56,502 nt of DNA from an uncultured Parabacteroides sp. (GCA_949298575.1 CASFXH010000013.1:1-56502); one strand, 5' to 3'. Positions 42,872-51,883 are shown, counted from the stretch's first letter. A program made the numbers and translations. Notes: generated from the sequence alone by a model not told the origin.

Positions 42872-44296
42872 TTAAAACAAAAGACGTTGGATAATATAGA
42901 CGAGCGCCCCCGCCAGATAGCCCAAGGCCGCGGCCAGGGAGACATGCTTCAGGTACCACCCGAACGAGATGCGCTCCAAGCCCATCACTACGACTCCCGC
43001 CGCGGAGCCGATGATCAGCATGCTTCCGCCCACTCCCGCGCAATAGGCCAGGAATTGCCAGAAGACGCCATCTTGAACGAAGTTGGCGAGGTAGGCGGGA
43101 TCGGCCGCGGAGGCGATCATGGCCTCGTCCGCGATGGGATACATACCGATGGCACCGGCCACGAGAGGCACGTTATCGACCACCGCCGAGAGGGTTCCGA
43201 TGATCAGGTCGACCACGTAGACATCCCCCACGCTCTGGTCGAGCCAGAGGGCGAAGGTCGAGAGCAGCCCCCCATAACGCAGCACGTCGACCGCCAGCAA
43301 GATACCCAGGAAGAAGAGCAACGTCGACCCGTCGATCCGGTGGACCACCTTCGAGAGGCGCAGTTTCTTCTCTTCCGGGACGTGGAGGTGGGCATACATC
43401 ATTTCCGTATAAAGCCAGAGCACGCCCACGCCCAGCAAGATGCCCATGAAGGGGGGCAAATGGGTGATGGTCTTGAAAATGGGGACGGCGAGCAAGCATA
43501 CGACGCCCAGGATAAGGATCGAGAGCTTCTCCCGATCGCTCAATTGGCGCGTGAGGTCGTCGGCGTCTTGGATCGCGCTTGGAGCCGGGGGACTCACCTC
43601 GCCTCGCAAGCCCCGCCCAAGGATCAGGAGGGGGAGGAGAGCCGAGACCAGGCTGGGGAGAATCAGGTTGGGGATCGTGGCCCCCGTGGTGATATTGCCT
43701 TGCACCCAGAGCATGATGGTCGTCACGTCTCCAATAGGCGACCAGGCTCCTCCGCTATTGGCCGCGATCACGATCATGCTCCCGAAGATGAGCCGGTCGT
43801 GCGTGTCGTCCACGAGCTTCCGGATGAGCATCACCATCACGATCGTCGTGGTCAGGTTGTCCAAGACAGCCGACATGAAGAACGTCACGAGCGCCACCAT
43901 GCTTAGGAGCCGGCGCTTCTCGCGAGCGGTCACGAAACGGGTGATGAAATCGAAGCCCCCGTGCGCGTCGATCAGCTCCACGATAGTCATGGCCCCGATG
44001 AGGAAGATGAGCGTCGAGCAGATCTCGCCTAGGCTATGGGGTATCTGATAGCTGGTTACGAACTGAAGGCATTGCTCGGCGTAGGGTAATTGGCCCAACT
44101 CCGGATTTTGGGTTAGGAACGCCTTGAATGTCTCGCCCGAAGCCTCGGGGATCAACCCCGGTGCCGCGAAGGCGTAAATGACCCATAAGACAGATCCGAG
44201 AAGCAACGCCGTCCCGGCTTTGTTCATTTTCAGGGGATGCTCGAGGGCGATCATCGCGTAGCCCACGAGGAAGATGAGGAGCATGAGTGTCATCAT
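42872..44296 (-). CDS. nhaD: NhaD-family Na+/H+ antiporter
   Basis: This 474-residue membrane protein has about 11-12 hydrophobic segments. The NhaD/ion-transporter signatures are present: AVLDNLTTTIVMVMLIRKL, NSGGAWSPIGDVTTIMLW and the second half VVDNVPLVAGAIGMY, with paired Asp/Asn residues for ion binding. It should extrude Na+ or Li+ in exchange for protons. It is the first gene of an operon with the kinase and murQ; since the Tannerella murTKQ operon has a transporter first, a sugar-coupled role is conceivable but not supported by family. A divergent -7 box TATATTCG lies at 44355-44362 (minus). Confidence 0.9.
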   Translation of the reverse strand: MMTLMLLIFLVGYAMIALEHPLKMNKAGTALLLGSVLWVIYAFAAPGLIPEASGETFKAFLTQNPELGQLPYAEQCLQFVTSYQIPHSLGEICSTLIFLIGAMTIVELIDAHGGFDFITRFVTAREKRRLLSMVALVTFFMSAVLDNLTTTIVMVMLIRKLVDDTHDRLIFGSMIVIAANSGGAWSPIGDVTTIMLWVQGNITTGATIPNLILPSLVSALLPLLILGRGLRGEVSPPAPSAIQDADDLTRQLSDREKLSILILGVVCLLAVPIFKTITHLPPFMGILLGVGVLWLYTEMMYAHLHVPEEKKLRLSKVVHRIDGSTLLFFLGILLAVDVLRYGGLLSTFALWLDQSVGDVYVVDLIIGTLSAVVDNVPLVAGAIGMYPIADEAMIASAADPAYLANFVQDGVFWQFLAYCAGVGGSMLIIGSAAGVVVMGLERISFGWYLKHVSLAAALGYLAGALVYIIQRLLF

Positions 44297-44354
44297 AAGT
44301 GTTCTTGTTTATGAGTGTTATTTTTCAAATAATAATATTGAGTGATTAACACCG

Positions 44355-44393
44355 CGAATATAATGAAAAGGAAATGAGTTATGCGTATCTTCG
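44355..44393. promoter_or_regulatory. Divergent -7 boxes for nhaD and the FKBP gene
   Basis: TATATTCG on the minus strand (44355-44362) faces nhaD, and TATCTTCG on the plus strand (44386-44393) faces the FKBP gene. Their upstream elements would overlap, so the two operons may compete or be co-regulated. Confidence 0.45.
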
Positions 44394-44430
44394 CGCCGTT
44401 TTTTCATACATTTATTTTAATACGGTACAT

Positions 44431-44952
44431 ATGAACCATAAGGATTATTTCCGCGAAGGCCTCCGTGCCTTTTTGGCTATTGGCATGATAGCCATTCTCA
44501 CCGCTTGTGGTGATGATGATAGCTTGGCTCCAGAGGAACAAGCTTATATTGATGAGAATAAAGCGTTTATTTGGGAAAAGAAAACCGCCCGCGACGCAAA
44601 CGGCGATCCGCTCTACACCCCCATCGTGGCTCTTGGCGACACGGCGCTTTATCGCGTCACCCACAAAGAGGGTGAGTGGGAGTCGCTCCCCGTGGCCTCT
44701 TCCACCGTCCACGTGCTCGATCTTGAGGGGAGGCTCATCGACGGGACGATCTTCCAGTCACTCATCGACTCAGCTCAGTTCCAGATGACCTCTCTCATTC
44801 CCGGTCTTACGGCGATTCTTTATCGAGTTCACCCCGATGAAACGATTGAGGCCATTATCCCAGCTTCCCTCGGTTACGGCTCGAATGATTACTTGGGTAT
44901 CCCCGGAGGTTCTACCCTCGTTTTCACTTTTACGCTCGATAAAATTCTTTGA
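44431..44952 (+). CDS. FKBP-type peptidyl-prolyl isomerase lipoprotein
   Basis: The protein has 173 residues from the ATG at 44431. An in-frame ATG at 44374 lies before the -7 box (44386-44393) and so cannot be on the transcript. The lipobox is ILTAC followed by GDDDS. The mature protein ends in an FKBP fold (VHVLDLEGRLIDGTIFQS, IPGLTAILYRVHPDE, IIPASLGYGSNDYLGIPGGSTLVFTFTL). It should assist folding of periplasmic or outer-membrane proteins. It is convergent with the MarR gene. Confidence 0.88.
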   Translation: MNHKDYFREGLRAFLAIGMIAILTACGDDDSLAPEEQAYIDENKAFIWEKKTARDANGDPLYTPIVALGDTALYRVTHKEGEWESLPVASSTVHVLDLEGRLIDGTIFQSLIDSAQFQMTSLIPGLTAILYRVHPDETIEAIIPASLGYGSNDYLGIPGGSTLVFTFTLDKIL

Positions 44953-44978
44953 GCGTTTCCTTCGCCTAACGTGGACGT

Positions 44979-45422
44979 TTATTTGAGCTCGTTGAAAACG
45001 AGGTCCAGGCGATCCAACTCTGTGAGACAGACACCGAGAGCCTCTTGCCCCACTTTTTTCGCGATCAAGGCGTACATCTCGTCGAGCGCTTCGGAGATAC
45101 GGGAAGCGATCTCCTTGCCCTCGTTCGTAAGATAAACCAAGCGATTGCGCCGATCGGCTGGATCCGTTTTGCGAGCGACCCATCCTTTCTTCTCTAAATT
45201 GCCAATCAGATTGGTCAGACAAGCCTTGTCCTTATAGATCTTATCCGCCAAAATCCGCTGGCTGACACCTTGTTCCCGATACAGACGATGCAAGATTTGC
45301 ATCATTTCGAACGTCATATCCATCCGTTCCCGGCGGATACGACTGACGACGAGCTGGCGAAAGCTCATCCTGACTTTGAATAAGCGCATGACCACGTCAT
45401 GCGCGTGTTCCCTACCTTCCAT
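44979..45422 (-). CDS. MarR-family transcriptional regulator
   Basis: The protein has 147 residues from the ATG at 45422. An in-frame upstream ATG at 45449 is excluded because the promoter (-7 box at 45447-45454) overlaps it. The winged helix-turn-helix is clear: MQILHRLYREQGVSQRILADK, CLTNLIGNLEKKGWVARKTDPADRR and NRLVYLTNEGKE. Such proteins respond to small phenolic, antibiotic-like or oxidising compounds. No efflux or hydrolase gene is next to it in an obvious target arrangement. The M28 peptidase gene lies upstream on the same strand. Confidence 0.9.
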   Translation of the reverse strand: MEGREHAHDVVMRLFKVRMSFRQLVVSRIRRERMDMTFEMMQILHRLYREQGVSQRILADKIYKDKACLTNLIGNLEKKGWVARKTDPADRRNRLVYLTNEGKEIASRISEALDEMYALIAKKVGQEALGVCLTELDRLDLVFNELK

Positions 45423-45446
45423 TTGCTGTTTTGTTCTACCAAAGGA

Positions 45447-45477
45447 CAAAGGTAGGGTTTTTTAGGAAGTATTCAAA
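45447..45477 (-). promoter_or_regulatory. Consensus promoter of the marR-like gene
   Basis: On the minus strand TTTG (45474-45477) is followed after 19 bases by TACCTTTG (45447-45454), a full match. The -33 box overlaps the end of the M28 peptidase gene. Confidence 0.7.
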
Positions 45478-46486
45478 AATTCTCTTGGTTGGCCATGTAC
45501 CAAAGATTCAAAAATGAGGCTTTCGTGATCTCGACCACTTTCGCCCAATTGATTCGCTCAGCATGGTCGCTGGGGAGGTGATAGTCGGGATGCGCGTCGG
45601 TATGATACCAGATGATCGGGATATCGCGACGGGCGAACGAGCCATTGTCGCTTCCCCCTACCGGCTTATCCCACGGGCGGTAATCGGGCTCCAAATCGAT
45701 GCCATATTTCTGGATGTCTCCCTTCAGCCACTCGCCGAACGCGGGATGTGACTCGGTATAGAAATAAACCACGTGCTTTGGCCGGGCTTCATCGTTGTTT
45801 CGCCCGATCATGTCGAAATTCAAATAACCTTTCACGCTATCGATCGCCCGGTAAGATTGCACGAAATGCTTGGAACCCAGCAATCCCTTCTCCTCGCCAT
45901 CCCAAAAGGCGAAGATCACGGTACGCTTCGGCCGCTCGCCTGTGGCCAGGAAAGCTCTCGCGATCTGTAGTACGGCCGAGACGCCCGATGCGTTATCGTC
46001 CGCCCCGTTATAAATCCGATCGCCGGCCAAAAAAGGATCGGTTCCCAAATGGTCGTAATGCGCTCCGACAATGACGATCTCATCTTGGCGCTCGCCTTCG
46101 ATCACACCTAGGATATTGTTCAGTTTCAAACACTCATAGACGCCGGATGCCTTGATTCTTGCGATCGAGTCGGGGTCTACCTCCCAACGAGCGCCCCGCT
46201 TTTGGCGTTCCAGGTGATAGGCTTCGAAAGGATGGTAATAATCTCCATCCAAAGGTTTTATACCTAATGATTTTAAATTGGCCACGATATAGTCGCCTGC
46301 GATCCGTCCGTCACGAGTTCCCGCCTCGCGCCCTCGCAAGTCATCATCGGCAAGAAAACCGATGTGTGCCTCGGCAGTTAAGCGGTTAATCACTTTCAAT
46401 CCTTTCTCCTCGGGTGTCTCCGCTCCCAGCGACGCGGCGAGCGCCAACGATACCAATATGGTGGGGAATATTCGTCTTGTTTTCAT
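45473..46486 (-). CDS. M28-family zinc aminopeptidase, secreted
   Basis: This 337-residue protein has a signal peptide (LALAASLGAE). The M28 zinc ligands are visible in order: VGAHYDHLG (His), YNGADDNASG (bridging Asp), FWDGEEKGLLGS (Glu, with catalytic Glu next to it), FDMIGR (Asp) and YHTDAHPDYHLPSD (His). The insert between the signal peptide and the catalytic core is short, so it lacks a PA domain. It should trim peptides in the periplasm or outside the cell. A -7 box TATTTTCG lies at 46505-46512 (minus). Confidence 0.9.
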   Translation of the reverse strand: MKTRRIFPTILVSLALAASLGAETPEEKGLKVINRLTAEAHIGFLADDDLRGREAGTRDGRIAGDYIVANLKSLGIKPLDGDYYHPFEAYHLERQKRGARWEVDPDSIARIKASGVYECLKLNNILGVIEGERQDEIVIVGAHYDHLGTDPFLAGDRIYNGADDNASGVSAVLQIARAFLATGERPKRTVIFAFWDGEEKGLLGSKHFVQSYRAIDSVKGYLNFDMIGRNNDEARPKHVVYFYTESHPAFGEWLKGDIQKYGIDLEPDYRPWDKPVGGSDNGSFARRDIPIIWYHTDAHPDYHLPSDHAERINWAKVVEITKASFLNLWYMANQENF

Positions 46487-46547
46487 GCTTTTTGTTTTAT
46501 ATCGCGAAAATACGCGTTATTCTTGGGGATTGTTTGCGGAAGGGCAT

Positions 46548-46608
46548 AAAAAAAGACCGTCAACACCCTTTTTCCGGGTGATGAAAGTCTTCTGTTCTTC
46601 TACGGTCT
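46548..46608 (-). terminator. Terminator after the 52-residue ORF
   Basis: Read on the minus strand, an outer 7-bp stem (46602-46608 with 46554-46560) contains an inner CACCC/GGGTG hairpin (46576-46580 with 46564-46568) and is followed by seven Ts (46548-46554). Confidence 0.65.
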
Positions 46609-46616
46609 AGCGACGT

Positions 46617-46775
46617 TCACGCTTCGGCCGGGCTCTCTTGTAGCTTGTTTAACAGGCGGCGGATCTTTGCGCTGACTTGTTGGCACATGGCGCCGTTTCC
46701 AGCGGCTTTGTAACGCGCGGCCTGATAACGTAACATAGCTAAAGTACGAGATTCATTCTCACTTACATTCATCAT
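46617..46775 (-). CDS. Small conserved-looking protein of 52 residues
   Basis: The ORF starts with two Met codons (46775 and 46772) after a GGGAG ribosome binding site (minus), and its stop is directly followed by a terminator. The product is helical and basic (TLAMLRYQAARYKAAGNGAM, then SAKIRRLLNKLQ). A good -7 box TATCTTTG lies at 46854-46861 (minus). Promoter, ribosome binding site and terminator together make a real gene likely. I do not recognise a family; it might be a small RNA-binding or regulatory protein, but that is a guess. Confidence 0.6.
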   Translation of the reverse strand: MMNVSENESRTLAMLRYQAARYKAAGNGAMCQQVSAKIRRLLNKLQESPAEA

Positions 46776-46853
46776 AATAACATCTCCCTTTTTTTAAGCC
46801 TTCTACGCTAAGAAGACCAGATTAATAAACCTAAACTTCTTTTTTTGATACCG

Positions 46854-46861
46854 CAAAGATA
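46854..46861 (-). promoter_or_regulatory. -7 box of the 52-residue gene
   Basis: TATCTTTG on the minus strand, about 80 bases upstream of the start codon. No exact -33 box. The rest of 46776-46971 shows no gene. Confidence 0.5.
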
Positions 46862-46971
46862 GGGGTTTATTTTCGAAATATGTTTTACAACATAATTAAT
46901 TCTTCACTGATTTGCATCTTTTAATACTTGCGTGTTCTTTCCGATTTTTTTAAGGGTTTATTCCCAATTCT

Positions 46972-47745
46972 TTAGATCACACCATAGTGTTTCAACGCAA
47001 GGAAGATTCCATCTTCGTCCACGGAACTTGTCACGTAGTCCGCGCCCTCGCGTACCGTCTTGTCGGAATTACCCATTGCCACGCCAATTCCTGCGTGGCG
47101 CAGCATCGGCAAGTCGTTGCCTCCATCCCCGAAAGCCATCGTTGCTGTGAGCGGAATACCGAAGTGTTTGATCATCTGGTCTATGCCGACCGCTTTCGTG
47201 CTTCCCCGGGGTACGACGTCTGCGAAGACCGGATTCCAGCGCGTCGCCTCGCAATGGGGCAAGACCGACATGATCTGCGCCTCTTGGCCTTCGGTGAAAA
47301 AAGCGATCAGTTGATAGACGGCTTGCCCTAACGACGCTCGCAGGGGGCGGGCGGGTTGGTCGGGGAAATTTAGCATCCCGAATAATTCCTTTACCGTCTC
47401 GTTTGTATAGTTCATGTAGATCGCCCTGTCGAGCACCAAGCCGCAGGGAAACGGCTCAATCTCTTCCTGATAGTGGACTAGCGCCTCGATATCCGCAGGA
47501 TCGATGGGGTGGCGATAGATCACCTCATCGCCCACTACGCAATACCCCCCGTTCAAAGTGATGAAGCCATCGAAGGCCTGATCGCCCAGATTATCGATGG
47601 CGTAGTATTGGCGCCCCGTCGCGACGAAAAGTCGGATGCCTTTTTTACGCGCCAAGTCCAACGCCTCGAGCGTCGAATCGGGAATGCGATGGCTCTTGAA
47701 GCTGACCAAAGTGCCATCCACGTCAAAAAAGATCGCTTTTATCAT
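46972..47745 (-). CDS. Cof-type HAD-superfamily sugar-phosphate phosphatase
   Basis: The protein has 257 residues from the ATG at 47745, where the HAD motif starts at once (MIKAIFFDVDGTLV); an ATG at 47790 overlaps the -7 box (TAAATTTG, 47788-47795, minus) and is rejected. Motif II is FVATGR, the C2 cap lies in the middle, and motifs III/IV are KAVGIDQMI and AFGDGGNDLPMLRHAGIGVAMGN. Family members dephosphorylate sugar phosphates, flavin precursors or pyridoxal phosphate; the substrate is not clear. Confidence 0.9.
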   Translation of the reverse strand: MIKAIFFDVDGTLVSFKSHRIPDSTLEALDLARKKGIRLFVATGRQYYAIDNLGDQAFDGFITLNGGYCVVGDEVIYRHPIDPADIEALVHYQEEIEPFPCGLVLDRAIYMNYTNETVKELFGMLNFPDQPARPLRASLGQAVYQLIAFFTEGQEAQIMSVLPHCEATRWNPVFADVVPRGSTKAVGIDQMIKHFGIPLTATMAFGDGGNDLPMLRHAGIGVAMGNSDKTVREGADYVTSSVDEDGIFLALKHYGVI

Positions 47746-47863
47746 ACCTAATATTATAATAACCTTGTTTCTCTTTTTATTCCGCCCCAAATTTAGCGCG
47801 CTTCCGGCAAAAAGCCCGCATCTTGCTCTCGAATTAACGTTTTGTGAGGGAGACGGGGAGCCG

Positions 47864-47895
47864 TTGGGACATTCGCCATAAATCCCTTATCTTCG
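47864..47895 (+). promoter_or_regulatory. Promoter of the two-component operon
   Basis: TTGG (47864-47867), 20 bases, then TATCTTCG (47888-47895), 31 bases before the ATG at 47926. Confidence 0.45.
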
Positions 47896-47925
47896 CGGGA
47901 AGATTATCGGAAAAAGTTCATTAAG

Positions 47926-49275
47926 ATGGAAAAGCATGGCGTGGTATTGATCGTTGACGATAACCGGAATGTCCTAGTCGCGGCGAAAATGTTGCTGGAA
48001 AATTATTTTGAGTCGGTTCTCACCACGACCGTCCCCGATCGGATCCGGACGTTCTTAGACGAGCGACCGGTCGACGTGGTCTTGCTAGACATGAATTTCA
48101 AGGCGGGGATTAACAACGGGAATGAGGGATTGTATTGGCTTGCGAGCATCAAGCGGGTGCGCCCTTCGCTCCCCGTGGTCCTCTTCACGGCCTACGCCGA
48201 TATCGACTTGGCCGTAAAAGGAATAAAGGAGGGAGCGACCGATTTCGTCGTCAAGCCTTGGGAAAACGAGAAGCTCGTGGCCACGCTCCGTTCGGCCTGC
48301 GCCGCCGGAGAGCGGGCTAACCTTTCTCCGACGCCCCCTACGGAGGTGAACCCCCTTTTTTGGGGCGAGAGTGAAGCCATGCGCCAACTTCGCATGATCG
48401 TGGAAAAAGTGGCGCGAACCGACGTCAATATCCTAATCACCGGCGAGAACGGGACGGGTAAGGAGATGCTAGCCAGGGAAATCCATCGTCTTTCCCCTCG
48501 CCGGCTGGAACCCTTGGTTTCTGTCGACATGGGCGCCATTAGCGAATCGTTATTCGAAAGCGAGCTTTTCGGACACGTGAAAGGGGCTTTTACGGACGCG
48601 AAAACGGGGCGTGCGGGAAAGTTCGAGGCGGCGAACCGCGGGACGTTGTTCCTCGACGAGATCGGTAACCTCCCTTATCATTCGCAGGCGAAACTTCTTA
48701 CCGCTCTTCAGCGGCGGGAGGTCGTCCGGGTGGGAGATAACACGCCCATTCCCGTCGACATCCGTTTGATTTGCGCCACGAATCGCGACTTGCCTGAGAT
48801 GACGCGCCAAGGGCTTTTTCGGGAAGACCTGCTCTACCGGATCAACACCATCCATCTGGAGATCCCCGCCTTACGGGAACGGGTGGAAGACATCCTACCC
48901 CTTGCGCGCGTTTTTCTGGAGCGCTATGCGAAACGCTATCACCGCGCCGTCCCGACGCTCACCCCGAAGGCGGAAGCCCGGCTGGCGCACCACCCGTGGC
49001 TTGGCAACATCCGCGAGTTGGAGCACGCCATCGAGAAAGCGCTCATCATTACCGATGGATCTTCGTTGGGCGAGGAGGCGTTCGATCTCGCGTCCTCTGC
49101 GGCGCCGGTTTCCCCCCAAGAATCCCTTCCAGGCGCCACGACCCTGGAGGAGATGGAGCGACAGATGATCCGGGCGGCGATCGACAAGTTCGGAGGAAAC
49201 CTCTCGCTGGCTGCGAACCAGCTGGGAATCTCCCGCCAAACGCTTTATAATAAGATGAAACGATTCGGCCTGTAA
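47926..49275 (+). CDS. Sigma-54-dependent response regulator, NtrC family
   Basis: This 449-residue protein has a receiver domain (about residues 5-125; VDDN, phospho-acceptor Asp in VVLLDMNF, Thr in VLFTAYAD, Lys in VVKPWE), then an AAA+ domain with Walker A GENGTGKE, the sigma-54 contact loop GAFTDA (the standard loop is GAFTGA) and Walker B TLFLDEIGN, then a Fis-type helix-turn-helix (NLSLAANQLGISRQTLYNK). It activates sigma-54 promoters on phosphorylation. The partner kinase starts five bases after its stop. Confidence 0.93.
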   Translation: MEKHGVVLIVDDNRNVLVAAKMLLENYFESVLTTTVPDRIRTFLDERPVDVVLLDMNFKAGINNGNEGLYWLASIKRVRPSLPVVLFTAYADIDLAVKGIKEGATDFVVKPWENEKLVATLRSACAAGERANLSPTPPTEVNPLFWGESEAMRQLRMIVEKVARTDVNILITGENGTGKEMLAREIHRLSPRRLEPLVSVDMGAISESLFESELFGHVKGAFTDAKTGRAGKFEAANRGTLFLDEIGNLPYHSQAKLLTALQRREVVRVGDNTPIPVDIRLICATNRDLPEMTRQGLFREDLLYRINTIHLEIPALRERVEDILPLARVFLERYAKRYHRAVPTLTPKAEARLAHHPWLGNIRELEHAIEKALIITDGSSLGEEAFDLASSAAPVSPQESLPGATTLEEMERQMIRAAIDKFGGNLSLAANQLGISRQTLYNKMKRFGL

Positions 49276-49280
49276 GCGAC

Positions 49281-50597
49281 ATGATCAAACATCTCAGGCA
49301 TCATTTGGGAGCCTTGATCGCACTCTTGGCGCTAGGTTTGGGAGGCTTGGCTTGGGGCTTAGCGGATGGGCTCTGGTTGTGCTCGATCGTTGGTACATTT
49401 GTCGCTATTCTCGCGATCAGTTGGCTTTATGCGCTTTATGGACAAAATACTCGGAAAGTGGCCTTCATGCTCGACGCGATCACGAACAACGATTTCGCGT
49501 TCAGGTACCCCATGAATGGCCACTCGCCCGACGACCGGCTCGTGAGCGAGACGCTGACGAGAATCGCCCAGCTCCTCTCGAAGGCGCGAGCCGAGACGAT
49601 CCAGCAAGAGAAATACTACGAGCTGATCCTTAACTCGGTGAAGACGGGCGTCCTGGTGATCGACGACCGGGGGTTCATTTACCAAAAGAACCGGGAAGCC
49701 TTGCGCTTGCTCGGGGTGACGGTCTTGACGCATATTTTCCAGCTCGACCGGGTGGAGCCCCACCTCTCGAAGGCTTTCATCGACGCCTTGCCCGGAGAGA
49801 AGACGCAAGTGGCCTTCGCCACCGAGCGGGGCACGACCCGCCTTTCGCTTCGCGTATCAGAGATCACGCTGAGGGAAAAGCATTTGCGCATCGTTGCCAT
49901 TAACGATATCCAGAGCGAGCTCGACGAGAAGGAGATCGACTCGTGGGTGCGCCTGACCCGCGTCCTCACGCACGAGATCATGAACGCCATTACGCCCATC
50001 ACCTCGTTGAGCGACACGCTCTTGGCTCATCGTGAGGCGATCGACCGGGAGACGCGAGAGGGGCTGGAGGTGATTAGCTCGACGGGGAAAAGCCTCATGC
50101 GCTTTGTCGAGAACTACCGGCAATTCACTCACATCCCGACGCCTCGTCCGGGATTGGTCGATCTGCGTCCTTTTCTCGATCGATTAGTCCAATTAGCTAT
50201 TCATCAAGGTGATTATGCGCACGTGAAGACCGTGATCGATGTCGAGCCCGATGATTTGATCCTTTACGCGGACGAGGACTTGATCGCGCGTGTCGTCCTC
50301 AACTTGTTGAAGAACGCGTTCCAGGCGATCGGAGAGTCGCGCCGCGATGGCCTTATCTTGCTCCGGGCGCGGAGCGACGAGCGGGGCGCGATCACGATCG
50401 AGTTTTCTAACAACGGCCCGTGCATCCCGCCTGAGGAGGCTGAACAAATCTTCGTCCCCTTCTTTACCACCAAGGAGGACGGAAACGGGATTGGCCTCTC
50501 CATTTCCCGCCAGATCATGCGCTTGTCGGGAGGCTCGATTGAGTTGAGGCAGGATGTTGCGGCGGGGCTGACCACCTTTGTCCTGATTTTTCCTTAA
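49281..50597 (+). CDS. Sensor histidine kinase, NtrB-like
   Basis: This 438-residue protein has two close N-terminal membrane segments (residues about 8-55) without a large periplasmic loop. A PAS-like region (LNSVKTGVLVIDDRGFIY) follows, then an H-box (RVLTHEIMNAITPITS, phospho-acceptor His) and an ATPase domain (LNLLKNAFQAIGES, EFSNNGP, GNGIGLSISRQIMRLSGG). It should phosphorylate the preceding sigma-54 activator. The small periplasmic part suggests membrane or cytoplasmic sensing. The Nramp gene follows after 32 bases on the same strand. Confidence 0.92.
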   Translation: MIKHLRHHLGALIALLALGLGGLAWGLADGLWLCSIVGTFVAILAISWLYALYGQNTRKVAFMLDAITNNDFAFRYPMNGHSPDDRLVSETLTRIAQLLSKARAETIQQEKYYELILNSVKTGVLVIDDRGFIYQKNREALRLLGVTVLTHIFQLDRVEPHLSKAFIDALPGEKTQVAFATERGTTRLSLRVSEITLREKHLRIVAINDIQSELDEKEIDSWVRLTRVLTHEIMNAITPITSLSDTLLAHREAIDRETREGLEVISSTGKSLMRFVENYRQFTHIPTPRPGLVDLRPFLDRLVQLAIHQGDYAHVKTVIDVEPDDLILYADEDLIARVVLNLLKNAFQAIGESRRDGLILLRARSDERGAITIEFSNNGPCIPPEEAEQIFVPFFTTKEDGNGIGLSISRQIMRLSGGSIELRQDVAAGLTTFVLIFP

Positions 50598-50629
50598 ATG
50601 AATGATTCGATCACGAAAAAATATAAGCA

Positions 50630-51883
50630 ATGAATCTATTGAATAAACTTAAGATTAATCACCGTCCTCGGGCTGGGGCGTTGGATTTGTTGAAATACAT
50701 CGGTCCGGGACTCTTGGTGACGGTTGGCTTCATCGATCCGGGCAATTGGGCCACGAACCTGGCTGCGGGCGCGGAGTATGGTTATGCCCTCCTATGGGTC
50801 GTGACCTTCTCTTCGATCATGTTGATCATTATCCAACACAACGTGGCCCACCTGGGGATTGTCACGGGGTTGTGCCTCTCGGAAGCGACTAGCCGTTACT
50901 TGCCGCGCCACATGAGTTGGCCTATCTTGGTATCAGCAATGTTGGCTAGTGTCTCCACGTCGTTGGCCGAAATCTTGGGTGGAGCCATCGCGCTCCGGAT
51001 GCTTTTGGGGATCCCGATCCGGGTGGGGGCGGTCATCGTTACGGTGGCTTGTCTCGTGATGTTGCTCAGCAACACCTATCGGAAGATCGAGCGCTGGATC
51101 ATCCTTTTAGTTTCCATCATCGGGCTCTCGTTCCTTTATGAATTGACACTGGCCGATATTGATTGGGGAGAGGCGGTCGCGGGCTGGGTGAAACCTTCTT
51201 TCCCGGAGGGTTCGATGCTGATTGTGATGAGCGTATTGGGCGCGGTCGTGATGCCTCACAATTTGTTCCTTCATTCGGAGGTGATCCAGAGCCGCGAATG
51301 GAACCTGGAGGAGGAGCGGGTGATCAAGAAGCAATTGAAATACGAATTTGTCGATACTCTCCTCTCGATGGGCGTGGGGTGGGCCATCAATTCAGCCATG
51401 ATTCTCCTGGCGGCCTCCGCCTTTTTCGCTAATGGGGCGCGGGTCGAGGAGTTGGACCAGGCTCGACAATTGCTTACGCCACTCGTGGGCGAATGGGCGG
51501 GAGTGATCTTTGCGGTGGCTCTCTTGCTCGCGGGTGTTTCTTCGACCATCACCTCGGGCATCGCGGGAGCTTCCATCTTCGCGGGATTGTATGGTGAGCC
51601 TTATAATCATGCCGATCCGCATTCCCGGTTGGGCGTGGTATTGTCATTCGTTCCGGCATTGTTGATTATCTTCCTCGTGGGCGATCCATTCCGGGGGTTA
51701 ATCCTTTCGCAGATGTTCTTGAGCGTTCAATTACCCATCACGATCTTTACGCAAGTCTATTTAACTTCAAGTCGACGCGTTATGGGTAAGTTCGTTAATA
51801 CCCGGTGGACGACCTTCCTTCTGCTTGCCCTCGGCACCTTGGTTTCGGGCCTGAACGTGGCGCTTTTGGTGAGCCTTTTTTGA
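50630..51883 (+). CDS. Nramp-family divalent metal transporter
   Basis: This 417-residue protein has about 11 membrane segments. The metal-site motifs of Nramp are present: DPGN in helix 1 (VGFIDPGNWATN) and MPHN in helix 6 (AVVMPHNLFLHSEV). The family imports Mn2+, Fe2+ and other divalent ions with protons, but the usual Ala-x-x-Met of helix 6 appears here as Val-Val-Met, so selectivity cannot be assigned firmly. It may be read through from the two-component operon; metal control by that system is possible inference. Confidence 0.88.
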   Translation: MNLLNKLKINHRPRAGALDLLKYIGPGLLVTVGFIDPGNWATNLAAGAEYGYALLWVVTFSSIMLIIIQHNVAHLGIVTGLCLSEATSRYLPRHMSWPILVSAMLASVSTSLAEILGGAIALRMLLGIPIRVGAVIVTVACLVMLLSNTYRKIERWIILLVSIIGLSFLYELTLADIDWGEAVAGWVKPSFPEGSMLIVMSVLGAVVMPHNLFLHSEVIQSREWNLEEERVIKKQLKYEFVDTLLSMGVGWAINSAMILLAASAFFANGARVEELDQARQLLTPLVGEWAGVIFAVALLLAGVSSTITSGIAGASIFAGLYGEPYNHADPHSRLGVVLSFVPALLIIFLVGDPFRGLILSQMFLSVQLPITIFTQVYLTSSRRVMGKFVNTRWTTFLLLALGTLVSGLNVALLVSLF

